Source of the DNA: an uncultured Eubacteriales bacterium
GTDB taxonomy: Bacteria > Bacillota > Clostridia > Saccharofermentanales > Fastidiosipilaceae
Direction: 5' to 3'
DNA: 64,000 nt
Assembly: GCA_902373515.1 (NCBI GenBank)
Contig: CABKML010000004.1
Span: 16,471 to 80,470 of the forward strand
In this document: one piece after another, positions 43,942 through 52,702 of the stretch
How the letters are laid out: every line of letters starts with the position of its first letter
How positions within the stretch are numbered: position 1 is the stretch's first letter
Made by a program: the position numbers and the translations under genes
Notes under the pieces: model-generated
What the model was told of the DNA's origin: nothing
Seen by the model: the letters and a program-made list of their open reading frames with translations, nothing else
Database searches by the model: none

Positions 43942-44646
43942 ATGTGCCAGACTATTGAAAAACCAACATTACTAATCCGCAATCTAAGTTTTGCTTATCA
44001 TAACAAAATCGTATTGCAAAATGTCAACCTTGATTTATATCCGCAAAACAACTATCTCGTAGTCGGACAAAACGGTAGCGGCAAATCTACTTTATTACAA
44101 TTAATCTGCGGTTTGCTAAAGCCGCAGCAAGGAACAATAGAATTCGGCCAGCGTAAAATCAATATTGCTTATCTGCCGCAAAACGCCAATACCGCTCCTG
44201 ATTTTCCGATAACTTGTAAAGAATACATAAAATCAGGTTATTACTACAATCTCCCTTTTTGGCAATCTTTGTCGCCCGGAGAACGAAAACAGTGCTCGGA
44301 CTGGTTGGATAAAGCGAATTTAAGTCGTTACAGCAATTGTCTGCTCAGCGACCTGTCTTCCGGCCAGCGGCAAAAATTACAGTTGGCTCGTTGCCTGCTG
44401 CGTCGGCCTGAAATCCTTTTATTGGATGAATCTACTGTAAACTTGGATAAATCGGGACAAAATGATTTTTTCCGTTTTTTACGGGCAGCACAGAAGGAAG
44501 CGAAATTTATCGGCATTTTCGTAACACATGCCTGGGAAAATTGGGCTAAGCAGGCCCCGACCGTGCTCAAAATTGAGCAGACTGCTTGCGTCCGCTATAC
44601 TTTTGCCGAATTTTCCGAACAACAAATGCAAGAAGGAGAATTTTAA
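43942..44646 (+). CDS. Zn/Mn-type ABC transporter ATP-binding protein
   Basis: ATPase of 234 residues of the ZnuC/MntB class. Walker A GQNGSGKSTLLQ, Q-loop YLPQNANTAPDFPITCKEYI, signature LSSGQRQKLQLARCL and H-loop IFVTHAWE are clear. Walker B reads LLLDESTVNLD, with Ser in place of the usual Pro (DEPT), and the signature is LSSGQ rather than LSGGQ. The ATG at 43942 is chosen because homology begins there; the frame opens at 43858. It is followed three bases later by its permease. No binding-protein gene accompanies the pair in the window. Confidence 0.88.
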   Translation: MCQTIEKPTLLIRNLSFAYHNKIVLQNVNLDLYPQNNYLVVGQNGSGKSTLLQLICGLLKPQQGTIEFGQRKINIAYLPQNANTAPDFPITCKEYIKSGYYYNLPFWQSLSPGERKQCSDWLDKANLSRYSNCLLSDLSSGQRQKLQLARCLLRRPEILLLDESTVNLDKSGQNDFFRFLRAAQKEAKFIGIFVTHAWENWAKQAPTVLKIEQTACVRYTFAEFSEQQMQEGEF

Positions 44647-44649
44647 TCT

Positions 44650-45438
44650 ATGCAGATATATTTGCTTAAACTCTTGATTTGCGCCGTCTGTCTGAGTCTT
44701 ATTTGTGCCGCTTTGGGACATATTTTAGTTTTACGTCATCTCTCTTTATCAGGAGATACTTTGTCGCATGGAGCTTTGGCCGGTGTCACTTTAGGTTTTG
44801 CCTGCGGCATCAATCCTACCGTGACGGCGCTGATTTTTACTGTTATTTGTGCTGCAGTAATTGAATGTTTACGCCGTTATTATCCTCAATACAGTGAGAT
44901 TGTGCTGGCTATTATGATGAGTGTAACTATTGCTTTGGCGGCAATTTTCGCAAATTATGCTTTTGTTGCCGGCAATTTGTCCGCCTACCTTTTCGGCAGT
45001 CTGGCAAGTGTAAGTAATTTTGATCTGCTGTTAATTATAGTTCTGACAGTTATTGTTTTAATATATTTTATTGTCTTACAACGCTATTTACTTTTAATCT
45101 CTCTGGAAGAAAAAGTTGCCGCCGTTCAAGGTCTGCCGGTTAATTTAATTAACATTTCCCTTTCCGTCATAACTGCAATTACGGTCGCTTCAGCTGCTAA
45201 AGTTGCCGGAACATTGGTAATTTCCGGACTGTTGGTATTACCGGCAGCTGCTGCCATGTTATTGAAAAAAGGCTATTATCGCACTTTATATCTTTCTGTG
45301 CTTATCGCTTTAATAAATTCTTTCGGGGGAATTATCCTCTCTTATCTGGCCGATATTCCGCTTGGAGGGGCGATAATTCTCTCGGCGGCATTGAGTTTGA
45401 GTGTCTGCCTGCTTGTTAAAATATCTCGTGTTGATTAG
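44650..45438 (+). CDS. Zn/Mn-type ABC permease (ABC-3 family)
   Basis: Membrane protein of 262 residues with about eight helices. LVLRHLSLSGDTLSHGALAGVTLGF is the family signature near the N-terminus (ABC-3 permeases of ZnuB/MntB type). The SAAKVAGTLVISGLLVLPAAAAMLL segment is also characteristic. GAAGGAG precedes ATG at 44650, three bases after the ATPase stop. Zinc is the most likely substrate, then manganese; no metal-binding protein or Zur box is evident to decide. Confidence 0.9.
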   Translation: MQIYLLKLLICAVCLSLICAALGHILVLRHLSLSGDTLSHGALAGVTLGFACGINPTVTALIFTVICAAVIECLRRYYPQYSEIVLAIMMSVTIALAAIFANYAFVAGNLSAYLFGSLASVSNFDLLLIIVLTVIVLIYFIVLQRYLLLISLEEKVAAVQGLPVNLINISLSVITAITVASAAKVAGTLVISGLLVLPAAAAMLLKKGYYRTLYLSVLIALINSFGGIILSYLADIPLGGAIILSAALSLSVCLLVKISRVD

Positions 45439-45474
45439 TCTTTTCCGCAATCTTTCTTATAATCTTACCTGCAT

Positions 45475-45503
45475 TTGACATTAAATACATGTAAAGTTAC
45501 AAT
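45475..45503 (+). promoter_or_regulatory. Promoter of the XRE regulator gene
   Basis: TTGACA (45475-45480), 17 bases, TACAAT (45498-45503). The spacer contains the palindrome TACATGTA (45487-45494), a possible self-binding site. Confidence 0.78.
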
Positions 45504-45578
45504 TCACTTGAATTTAATTGCATGTGCAGCGAGTTTCGGCATAGCTGTGTTTATACATCTAAGAAAAGGAGATTGGCC

Positions 45579-45965
45579 GTGAATTTTGGCGAAAAATTAA
45601 AGAAGCTTCGTGCTGAACGACACATTAAGCAAGAAGATTTAGCTGAATTATTAGGTGTCAGTGTCAGGAGTTTATCTAATTACGAAAACGGCTTACGTTT
45701 TCCCAAACATAAAGAAACTTACGAAAAGTTGGCTCAAATTTTTCAAGTTGACTATAACTATCTTTTAGATGAACAAAGCAATTTCGTGCATCAAGTTTAC
45801 AGGGAGAGCGGGAAGCAGGCCAAAGATGACGCTTATGCTTTACTTAACAGTCTGACCTCCTTGTTTGTCGGCGGTAAATTGAATGCAGATGAACGGGATG
45901 AAATTATGCGGCTGCTGCAAGCTGCCTATTGGCAAGCCAAAGAGCAGGAAAAAAGCTCCAAGTGA
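45579..45965 (+). CDS. XRE-family transcriptional regulator
   Basis: DNA-binding protein of about 128 residues. Residues 3-60 are a helix-turn-helix of the Cro/CI type (FGEKLKKLRAERHIKQEDLAELLGVSVRSLSNYENG, with LGVSVRSLSNYE the recognition part). A helical C-terminal half of about 60 residues has no known ligand domain. GTG at 45579 is the start: AAAGGAG lies seven bases upstream. A strong promoter precedes it. Target genes are unknown; the metal ABC pair upstream and the htrA gene downstream are only neighbours. Confidence 0.88.
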   Translation: MNFGEKLKKLRAERHIKQEDLAELLGVSVRSLSNYENGLRFPKHKETYEKLAQIFQVDYNYLLDEQSNFVHQVYRESGKQAKDDAYALLNSLTSLFVGGKLNADERDEIMRLLQAAYWQAKEQEKSSK

Positions 45966-46014
45966 CGGAATTATCCTAGTAATAACAGTCACCGAAAAAA
46001 AACAGCGAAAATAG

Positions 46015-46057
46015 AAAATCCCCTTTACAGCCTCAAAGAGAGACGGTAAAAGGGATT
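46015..46057 (-). terminator. Terminator after htrA
   Basis: Minus strand AATCCCTTTTAC pairs with GTAAAGGGGATT (one mismatch) and ends in TTTTC. It lies about 23 bases past the htrA stop and may also stop the XRE transcript. Confidence 0.75.
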
Positions 46058-46079
46058 ACAAATATTACGCAAGAATCAA

Positions 46080-47528
46080 TCACTTAAAAGCGTCCGGTTC
46101 CCGATCATTGCCTTCAAACTCATTGTCGCTATCAGAATCGTTCCGTTTAACCGCTTTTCTTTTACTTTTGCCGTTCGGGCGATTTTTGCCTTTCTTTTCC
46201 GCTTCATTCGCCGTACTATCTTCTTTATTGTTGTCATCTTCAGCCTTATCTGCATCTTTTTGTTTTTCTTCTTTGGCTGAAGTGTTTTTCTCAGGTTTGG
46301 CCTCGCTGAATGTCAATTTAATCTTCTTAGTCTCACCTTGACGCCAAACTTCAAGTTCAACCGTATCACCGGCTTTATAACGATCTTTAATAGCATTCAA
46401 GGTTGTTGAATTTTTGGTAGGCTCACCGTTCATTTTGGTTATAATATCGTGTCTGCGTAAACCGGCTGCTTCGGCGGCGGAATCTTTATCAACGGCAACA
46501 ATATAGACACCTACGGGCATACCGTATAATTCGGCGTTACTTTCGGAAACATCCGTTACTCTTATGCCCATAACCGGTCTGCCGCTGACATAGCCTTTTT
46601 TCAACAACTCGCTGATTATTCTTTTGACAGTGTTGGACGGAATAGCGAAACCGATACCTTCTACCCCTACGCCGTCACGGGATGATGCCTTGGCCGTATT
46701 TATACCGATCAGTTCGCCGCGATTATTCAGCAGAGCGCCGCCGGAATTACCTGCATTAATGGAAGCATCCGTCTGAATTACATTATTCAATCTGGTTAAT
46801 TTACCGCTTTGCGCAGATTTAGTGTAAACTTCACGATTCAAACCGGAAATTATTCCCTGGGTCACCGTACCTTCCAGGTCACCTAAAGGATTGCCGATGG
46901 CAATAGCTTTTTCGCCGATCTCGACTTTTTGCGAATCGGCAAGTTTGATATAGGGAAAAGGTCCTTTTTTGTCGGTTATCTTCAGTACCGCTAAATCAGT
47001 TCTGGCATCTCCGGCTACCAACTTGGCTTTGTGCGCAGTATCATCACCGGCTAAATTGACGGTAATTTCTTTCGCGCCTTCAATTACGTGATAATTAGTT
47101 ACAATATAACCGTCTTTATCAATGATTACGCCGGAACCGGCTCCCGTCACCTTGTCTTTGCCCCAAAAATTCTGGACTTCTATTTCCGTTTTAATAGCAA
47201 CAACGGCCGGGATTGCTTTTTTCACCACCTGTTGCGTGCTTAAACCGCCGCTTGCCAGCTGTTCTCCGCTCGTCGTATTATCCTGATTTTCAAAAGCAGC
47301 TGCATGCTGAGCGCTTCTGTTATCAGAACTCTGATTGGCTAATAAGTTATTGTATTTTTGCAGCAAAATGAAGTTGGAAAAAAGCGAAAAAGCTACGCCC
47401 GCAATTATAAGAACGGCAAAACTAATTTTCCAAAATTTCGCTCCCGCGTTTTTCTTAACAGACGGCATATTTTTCGACATTTGCTCACAAAAAGCCTGAT
47501 AATCAAAATTATTATTCTCATCCTGCAT
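46080..47528 (-). CDS. htrA: HtrA-like serine protease with PDZ domain
   Basis: Membrane-tethered quality-control protease. A single helix at about 33-56 anchors it. The trypsin-like domain has catalytic H147 (TNYHVIEGA), D178 (ARTDLAVL) and S262 (NAGNSGGALL). A PDZ domain follows at about 310-400 (VMGIRVTDVSESNAELYGMPVGVYIVAV..AGLRRHDIITKMNG). The tail of about 80 residues is Lys/Glu/Asp-rich and low in complexity, ending in an Asp/Asn-rich stretch. Length 482. It lies alone between converging genes. Confidence 0.95.
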   Translation of the reverse strand: MQDENNNFDYQAFCEQMSKNMPSVKKNAGAKFWKISFAVLIIAGVAFSLFSNFILLQKYNNLLANQSSDNRSAQHAAAFENQDNTTSGEQLASGGLSTQQVVKKAIPAVVAIKTEIEVQNFWGKDKVTGAGSGVIIDKDGYIVTNYHVIEGAKEITVNLAGDDTAHKAKLVAGDARTDLAVLKITDKKGPFPYIKLADSQKVEIGEKAIAIGNPLGDLEGTVTQGIISGLNREVYTKSAQSGKLTRLNNVIQTDASINAGNSGGALLNNRGELIGINTAKASSRDGVGVEGIGFAIPSNTVKRIISELLKKGYVSGRPVMGIRVTDVSESNAELYGMPVGVYIVAVDKDSAAEAAGLRRHDIITKMNGEPTKNSTTLNAIKDRYKAGDTVELEVWRQGETKKIKLTFSEAKPEKNTSAKEEKQKDADKAEDDNNKEDSTANEAEKKGKNRPNGKSKRKAVKRNDSDSDNEFEGNDREPDAFK

Positions 47529-47620
47529 ATAATCACCTTATTCCTTTGAACTTTAATTCGGTCTTAGTATAACAATGAAATTTGACTTTATTGCAAATAA
47601 AGCGCCGACTAAGTGGTATT

Positions 47621-48022
47621 TTATTGTTGAAGCAGCTGTAAACGCTTACGCAGAAATCTTAGCCGATTAATTAAAACTATTAACACCGACGCATCAAGTG
47701 CCAGAACAACTGCTGCCAGAGAAAATAAAAAAGTCGCCATCGCCGGCAGGCGATTAAATTCGTTACTATAAGCTTTAACGATAAATAAGCAGGTCAAAAA
47801 AGCACCGACAAAAAGCGCCGCACAAATGTATAACAAGTTCAATAAGCGGTGTTTTTGTAAATTCAAAGCACCTTGCAAAACTATTCTGCTTACATTGTTC
47901 TTACATTCAGGACAAAGTAAATCTTTCTGTTGTCTCCATTGCAATTGCAGCGACCAGACAGATTCCTGTCGACAAAACGGGCAAGTTACAACAAATTCTT
48001 CCTTGCTTGTCGTTTTCACCAT
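47621..48022 (-). CDS. Zinc-ribbon membrane protein
   Basis: A 133-residue protein that I do not recognise by family. Four cysteines form two pairs, C14-P-F-C17 and C37-P-E-C40, the standard zinc-ribbon spacing. Two hydrophobic helices follow (about 60-82 and 95-118), then a basic end (RLRFLRKRLQLL). GGAGGGAG lies upstream of ATG at 48022. It is placed after pyk on the same strand across a terminator. A regulatory or assembly role is conceivable but not shown. Confidence 0.65.
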   Translation of the reverse strand: MVKTTSKEEFVVTCPFCRQESVWSLQLQWRQQKDLLCPECKNNVSRIVLQGALNLQKHRLLNLLYICAALFVGAFLTCLFIVKAYSNEFNRLPAMATFLFSLAAVVLALDASVLIVLINRLRFLRKRLQLLQQ

Positions 48023-48063
48023 TTTCTTCTCCCTCCTTCTGCAGACAGCGTCAACTATGAAAT

Positions 48064-48095
48064 AACTGCCACTATTAACAGGAATAATGGCAGTT
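48064..48095 (-). terminator. Terminator after pyk
   Basis: Minus strand AACTGCCA pairs with TGGCAGTT with some extra pairing inside the loop; only a weak T run (ATTTC) follows. It lies 34 bases past the stop codon. Confidence 0.6.
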
Positions 48096-48129
48096 TGGAT
48101 TAATCAAGCAAATCATGTCGCTTGCCGCA

Positions 48130-49872
48130 TCAATAGATAATACCTCTATCGGGGTCCAACGTGGCAATAGAGCCGTTTTTCAAAATCTTAGTGGCATTTT
48201 CACAACCGACAAGAACCGGAATATCCAAAATTGAACCGGCGATCTTCGTATAATCTTCCGAACCCTGTGATTCAACCACCAGGGCGGCAGCTCCTCTGAT
48301 AATCGGCAAATGTTTTTCACTGATGCGCTTAGCTACAATTATTGTACCGTGAGGCATCTCCAGATTCTCCACAAAGTCGGTGCTCTTCAACACCATAATT
48401 TCTCCGGTAACTTTATGATTACCGTAGCCCAAGCCTTTAGATAAAATATTGCCGACATTCTGAACCATCAAGCTGTTGGTCGTACCGCTCAAACCTAAAG
48501 GTTTACCGCATGTTTCAACAACAACATCGCCTTTGGTGACAATACCGTTCTGCTCCGCCAAAGCGATCGATTCGGCAAATAAATCATCTTCCTTGTTAGC
48601 AATTTTCACCAAAAAAGCCTGAACACCCCAAGCTAACTGCAAATTTCTTAAGACCCGTTCGGAAACTGTGGTTGCAACAATCGGGCAGGCGGGACGGAAA
48701 CGTGATATAGCACGGGCTGTACGTCCCGACATAGTAACCGTCATAATGGCTTTGGCATTCAAGTCCATAGCCGTGGTGCAGCAAGCATGGGAAATTGCCG
48801 TCGAAACTGAAGGAAGTTCGCTGTGACGTTCCTGCTCGAAACGTTTCCAGTAATCTATCTTCGATTCGGTAAAGCGGGCAACTTTGTCCATCATCTGTAA
48901 GCTTTCAACCGGATATTTACCGGCTGCCGTTTCACCTGAAAGCATCGTGGCGGATGAACCGTCATAAATAGCATTGGCAACGTCGGTAACTTCAGCTCTT
49001 GTCGGGCGCGGATTTCTAATCATCGAATCCAACATCTGGGTCGCTGTTACACAAGGTTTGCCCGCCTTATATGTAGCATGGACCATCATTTTTTGGACAG
49101 CCGGAACTTCTTCCACCGGGATTTCAACGCCCAAATCGCCGCGGGCAATCATAATACCGTCGGAAACTGCCAGAATTTCGTTAAAGTTCCTGACACCTTC
49201 CCGGTTTTCAATTTTAGAAATAATTTCATAATGAGCGGCACCGTATTCTTTCAGGATACGTTTAATAGCAATAACATCCGCGGCCTTACGAATAAATGAA
49301 GCTGCAATAAAATCAAAATCGTTGGTTGCGGCATATTTCAAATCTTCCACGTCTTTTTCGGTCAATGCCGGCAAATTAGTGTTAATTTCAGGTAAGTTGA
49401 TGCTCTTGTAATCGGAAACCGGACCTGAGTTGGTGCAGACACAATGAATATCGCGGTCTTCAATGCTCTCAACCCGCAAGCCGACCAAACCGTCATCAAT
49501 CAAGATTTGGTCTCCTTTTTTCAAGTCTTTATCCATGTCCTTATAGCTGACGGAAAATTTCTCCGCCGTACCTAAAACATCCTCATGCGAAATAACGACT
49601 TTCGTGCCTTCCTGCAAATTAACGCCTTTATTAACAAAGTGACCTGTACGAATTTCCGGTCCTTTAGTATCCATCAAAGCCGCAACAGGCATATTCAACT
49701 CTTTACACAAACGTCTTAACATAGCCAGACGCCGCCCGTGCTCTTCATATGTTCCATGAGAAAAGTTGAAACGGGCAACGTTCATACCGTTGATAATCAA
49801 CTTCCGCAGAACATCTTCATTGTCGGTAGCCGGTCCCAATGTACAAATGATTTTTGTCTTACGCTTATTCAT
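48130..49872 (-). CDS. pyk: Pyruvate kinase with C-terminal PEP-utiliser domain
   Basis: Makes ATP and pyruvate from PEP. MNKRKTKIICTLGPATDNE, the MARGDLGVEIP-type motif IMIARGDLGVEIPVEEVPAVQK, TATQMLDSM and AVMSGRTAR-like TVTMSGRTARAISRFRP mark the catalytic TIM barrel and regulatory domain. Residues from about 475 (GEIMVLKSTDFVENLEMPHGTIIVAKRI) form the extra domain resembling the mobile phosphohistidine domain of PPDK, but without a TSH motif. Length 580, the usual long form in Bacillus-type pyruvate kinases. The gene of unknown function at 49905-50624 precedes it by 32 bases. Confidence 0.97.
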   Translation of the reverse strand: MNKRKTKIICTLGPATDNEDVLRKLIINGMNVARFNFSHGTYEEHGRRLAMLRRLCKELNMPVAALMDTKGPEIRTGHFVNKGVNLQEGTKVVISHEDVLGTAEKFSVSYKDMDKDLKKGDQILIDDGLVGLRVESIEDRDIHCVCTNSGPVSDYKSINLPEINTNLPALTEKDVEDLKYAATNDFDFIAASFIRKAADVIAIKRILKEYGAAHYEIISKIENREGVRNFNEILAVSDGIMIARGDLGVEIPVEEVPAVQKMMVHATYKAGKPCVTATQMLDSMIRNPRPTRAEVTDVANAIYDGSSATMLSGETAAGKYPVESLQMMDKVARFTESKIDYWKRFEQERHSELPSVSTAISHACCTTAMDLNAKAIMTVTMSGRTARAISRFRPACPIVATTVSERVLRNLQLAWGVQAFLVKIANKEDDLFAESIALAEQNGIVTKGDVVVETCGKPLGLSGTTNSLMVQNVGNILSKGLGYGNHKVTGEIMVLKSTDFVENLEMPHGTIIVAKRISEKHLPIIRGAAALVVESQGSEDYTKIAGSILDIPVLVGCENATKILKNGSIATLDPDRGIIY

Positions 49873-49904
49873 AATGCAACCTCTTATTCATTTGAATTTT
49901 CAAT

Positions 49905-50624
49905 TTATTTTTTGTTAGGCACTTTATTGCGTCCGGCATCGTTTCGGCGTTGTACCTGACTGATATGCTGTACCAGGCTATGTAATCTTGCGGGGATTGT
50001 AATAGTTTTGTTGCGTACTAAAACCCGTCCGAAGTCAACACAGATCCACATCACATCGTCAGTTACCGCTTGTAACCAGCGCAACAACTTAAAATAGAGG
50101 AAAGGTAATGTTATACATAAGCAGAGCAATATTATCCCGATAACAAAAGCAATAAAAGCCAAAACGGCGGTACTGGCAAAAAGGCCGGAAGTTTGATATC
50201 TCTCAGTATAATATTCAATCGCCGTACCGACAGTATCATTCAAAAATACGGTCATAGAATTTAATGTATTGCTGAAATCAATATCCAAGCTAGGTGCCAG
50301 CCACTTGAAAAAGGCTAAATAAAGCATCAGATATTTGCAAAACTGCACAAATAAAATTATAAAGCGCACAAGCAAAGAACTGCGATAATAAATAACGCAC
50401 AACAAAGGAGAAATTAAAAAGAGTAAAGAACCCAATAATAACCAATTCAAATGATTATCGGCAATTAAAAACGGCGTACCCGACGTATTGATACGGTAAA
50501 AAGCATATAACAGGTACAACCAGAAAATCAAAGAAATCAGCAAGTTGACACCTGTATGTTTCCTTGTTTGATAATCAGTATCGCTCCACATAGGTCCAAG
50601 CAAAGCGCCTTCTAAAAAATCCAT
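49905..50624 (-). CDS. Membrane protein of unknown function, co-transcribed with pyk
   Basis: About 239 residues that I do not recognise. Four hydrophobic stretches are visible: LLISLIFWLYLLYAF, LNWLLLGSLLFLISPLLCVIYY, a third around residues 87-108, and a long one near 150-183. A basic, hydrophilic tail ends the protein (QVQRRNDAGRNKVPNKK). ATG at 50624 has AGGAGG six bases upstream; a TTG two codons earlier is possible. It lies 32 bases before pyk, so both are probably on one transcript. Confidence 0.6.
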   Translation of the reverse strand: MDFLEGALLGPMWSDTDYQTRKHTGVNLLISLIFWLYLLYAFYRINTSGTPFLIADNHLNWLLLGSLLFLISPLLCVIYYRSSLLVRFIILFVQFCKYLMLYLAFFKWLAPSLDIDFSNTLNSMTVFLNDTVGTAIEYYTERYQTSGLFASTAVLAFIAFVIGIILLCLCITLPFLYFKLLRWLQAVTDDVMWICVDFGRVLVRNKTITIPARLHSLVQHISQVQRRNDAGRNKVPNKK

Positions 50625-50812
50625 GCACAACCTCCTACTCCATTTATATTTTAACAGAAAAGGCGTGACATAAATATTAAAATATCAAGAATTAGCTGCT
50701 GTAATTGTTTTTGTCAGCTAATAACTTAAGAAAGTGCCCGTTTTTGTGCCGAATCGCTCAGGATGTTTTCAGTCATTCAGCTGTTACTTCGTTTTGCCGT
50801 CGGGTGTTTGTG

Positions 50813-51544
50813 TTAATCGGTGCGAGTAAGTTGAACTTCAGCATACAATGAAGCAATTTCCGCTTCATCCAACTGTCTGACCGCTCCGACGGCCATATCC
50901 TGTAAAGCCAACGGACCCTCCTGCAGACGCAGCAATCGTTTTACAGTATAACCGCAAGCGCTCAGCATTCTGCGCACCTGATGAAATTTCCCCTCCTGTA
51001 CCGTAATTTCGGCACTTGTAGAATTCAGGCGATGAAATTCGGCCGCCAGCGTGACAAAGTCTCCGAGATTAATTCCCCGGGCAAATTCAGTTTGAACAAG
51101 CTGCGCCGCCGTTGAAGACATTTCCGGTTCAAAATCGACATAATATAATTTCCGGATTTTCCATTTAGGTTGGGTCAGGCGATGAATCAACTCGCCGTCA
51201 TTCGTTATCAGCAAAAGGCCTTCCGAATATTTGTCCAATCTGCCGACACAACTGAATTTACGGCTGCGATAAGCAGGCGGAAGATAATCCAAAGCACAAG
51301 GTACACCTTCAGCTTCGGGCATCGATAAAACACCCGCCGGTTTGTTCAGCAAAAATACGGTTTTGGCATAAAAATCTATTTTTTCTCCCCGATAGCAAAT
51401 ATACGGTAAGTCAGCAGTATTAATTTGCAAATCGGCTTTAAGTACGACCTGACCGTGCAGGGTAACTTGTCCCTGACGCAAAATTTTCTTAATTTCGCTT
51501 CTTGTTCCCAGGCCTCTATCTGCCAAAACCTTATCCAGTCTCAT
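50813..51544 (-). CDS. rsuA: Small-subunit rRNA pseudouridine synthase, RsuA/RluB family
   Basis: Converts a uridine of rRNA to pseudouridine; RsuA itself acts on 16S U516. An S4-type N-terminal domain (MRLDKVLADRGLGTRSEIKKILRQGQVTLHG) precedes the catalytic domain, whose active-site Asp is in GRLDKYSEGLLLITNDG. Here Ser replaces the common Thr of the GRLDxxTxGLL motif. KLYYVDFEPEM and EGKFHQVRRMLSACG follow. Length 243. It abuts the yitT-like gene at 51546, so both are on one transcript. Confidence 0.92.
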   Translation of the reverse strand: MRLDKVLADRGLGTRSEIKKILRQGQVTLHGQVVLKADLQINTADLPYICYRGEKIDFYAKTVFLLNKPAGVLSMPEAEGVPCALDYLPPAYRSRKFSCVGRLDKYSEGLLLITNDGELIHRLTQPKWKIRKLYYVDFEPEMSSTAAQLVQTEFARGINLGDFVTLAAEFHRLNSTSAEITVQEGKFHQVRRMLSACGYTVKRLLRLQEGPLALQDMAVGAVRQLDEAEIASLYAEVQLTRTD

Positions 51545-51545
51545 T

Positions 51546-52232
51546 CTATCTTCTCACAGTTTCAGGCTTAAGCAACAACTTGTCGCCGGACTTTGTCGGC
51601 AAATGCCGATGCAAATAATTAGCCAATGCGGACGTTTCGAACTTGCCGACAACAGCGGAAGAAATCATCGTTGTCATTAATGACCAGGCAACATTGGCCA
51701 AAGGTAAATAACTTATCGACAATCCTAAAACGATTAAATCCAAAGCCATGTATGTCATGCCCATCGGCACTTTCAATTTATTAAATAAAAGCAAAACGAA
51801 AGCATCGTCGCCGCTGGTGGCAAAGCCCAACAAAACGACAAAAGAGCAGCCGACGCCGATACTTAAGCCGCCGATAACGGCAGCTAAAGCCGGATAAGCG
51901 GCCAAGCTGGGCAAAACAGGTCCTATCGCCATAAAAATCTTCAGCATCAAAGCATAAAGGGCGGCGGAGAACAATGCCTTTTTTATAAACATTTTTCCTA
52001 ATAAAGAAAAAGCTAATAAATAAATTGTACTGTCCGTTATTAAGCCCCAATAAGAAGGCTCCAAGCCGCTGAAATGGGCTAAAAGTAAAGACAATCCCAG
52101 CATTCCGCCCTCGGTTATTTTGGCTTGCATATGTATATTTACCATAGCAAAAGCCATTAAAGAACAGCCAATAAAAAGGCTGAAAAAAGAAACCTTATCC
52201 AGGCCGAAATGACGTTCAAAAAACTTCAGCAT
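51546..52232 (-). CDS. YitT family membrane protein
   Basis: About 228 residues with six helices. FSLFIGCSLMAFAMVNIHMQAKITEGGMLGLSLLLAHFSGL matches the YitT/DUF161 opening, and GFATSGDDAFVLLLFNKLKVPMGMTYMALDLIVLGLSISYL the second half. The cytoplasmic C-terminal domain usual in YitT is absent, so it is the short form. ATG at 52232 has GAGGTG six bases upstream; the frame opens 13 codons earlier. Role unknown. A long leader precedes it. Confidence 0.78.
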   Translation of the reverse strand: MLKFFERHFGLDKVSFFSLFIGCSLMAFAMVNIHMQAKITEGGMLGLSLLLAHFSGLEPSYWGLITDSTIYLLAFSLLGKMFIKKALFSAALYALMLKIFMAIGPVLPSLAAYPALAAVIGGLSIGVGCSFVVLLGFATSGDDAFVLLLFNKLKVPMGMTYMALDLIVLGLSISYLPLANVAWSLMTTMISSAVVGKFETSALANYLHRHLPTKSGDKLLLKPETVRR

Positions 52233-52632
52233 ATAACACCTCATACCGGTTACGGTATCGGGGACGCACACCTTAGCAAAACTTAAAGTTACCTAAGCTC
52301 TAAAAGGTTAGGTCTCCGGTTCTCAGATGGTGATTGATGATATTTGTTTGCTGATTTTTTCTTGTAAAAACTCTGCCTCATTTGAACTTTTTCTCTGCCG
52401 CCAACCTACATCAGGATTGACGTAGCGCTTTGAATCGTTCAAAGTAGTAACAGATAAAAACTACTCGCCTGACAAAATAACAGTTAAAAAATTTCTGCTA
52501 CAGCAGACGGTAACCATCGCGCGACTTTCTAAATCGCTACTCATGCTATTATAATGCCATATATCGGGGAAATTGGCAAGTAATTAGAATTTGCCTGCCG
52601 TTATAAGCAGCTCAGCGGCTCATAATAATAAT
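52233..52632 (-). other. Gene-free stretch upstream of yitT with nested hairpins
   Basis: About 400 bases. Near the yitT-like gene on the minus strand, the segment TTAGGT (around 52291-52296) can pair either with ACCTAA upstream (52308-52313) or, as CTTAG, with CTAAG further down (about 52272-52276). A small hairpin ATACCG-TAAC-CGGTAT lies at 52242-52257 next to the ribosome binding site. The rest holds no frame or tRNA I can support, and I found no T-box or riboswitch core. Confidence 0.35.
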
Positions 52633-52686
52633 AAAAAAAAGGCGCTTCACTTTTCGTTTTTCCAATGTTGCCGAAGAGAAAGCGCC
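52633..52686 (-). terminator. Terminator after trpS
   Basis: Minus strand GGCGCTT pairs with AAGCGCC, with further pairing (CTCTTCG with CGAAAAG) inside, and is followed by eight T. It begins 17 bases past the trpS stop. Confidence 0.88.
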
Positions 52687-52702
52687 GAATGTGCACAAAA
52701 TT

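Noticed and set aside
52233..52632. A T-box leader for trpS
   Set aside because: It lies downstream of trpS on the minus strand, so it cannot lead trpS. I also see no AGGGTGG-type T-box core.
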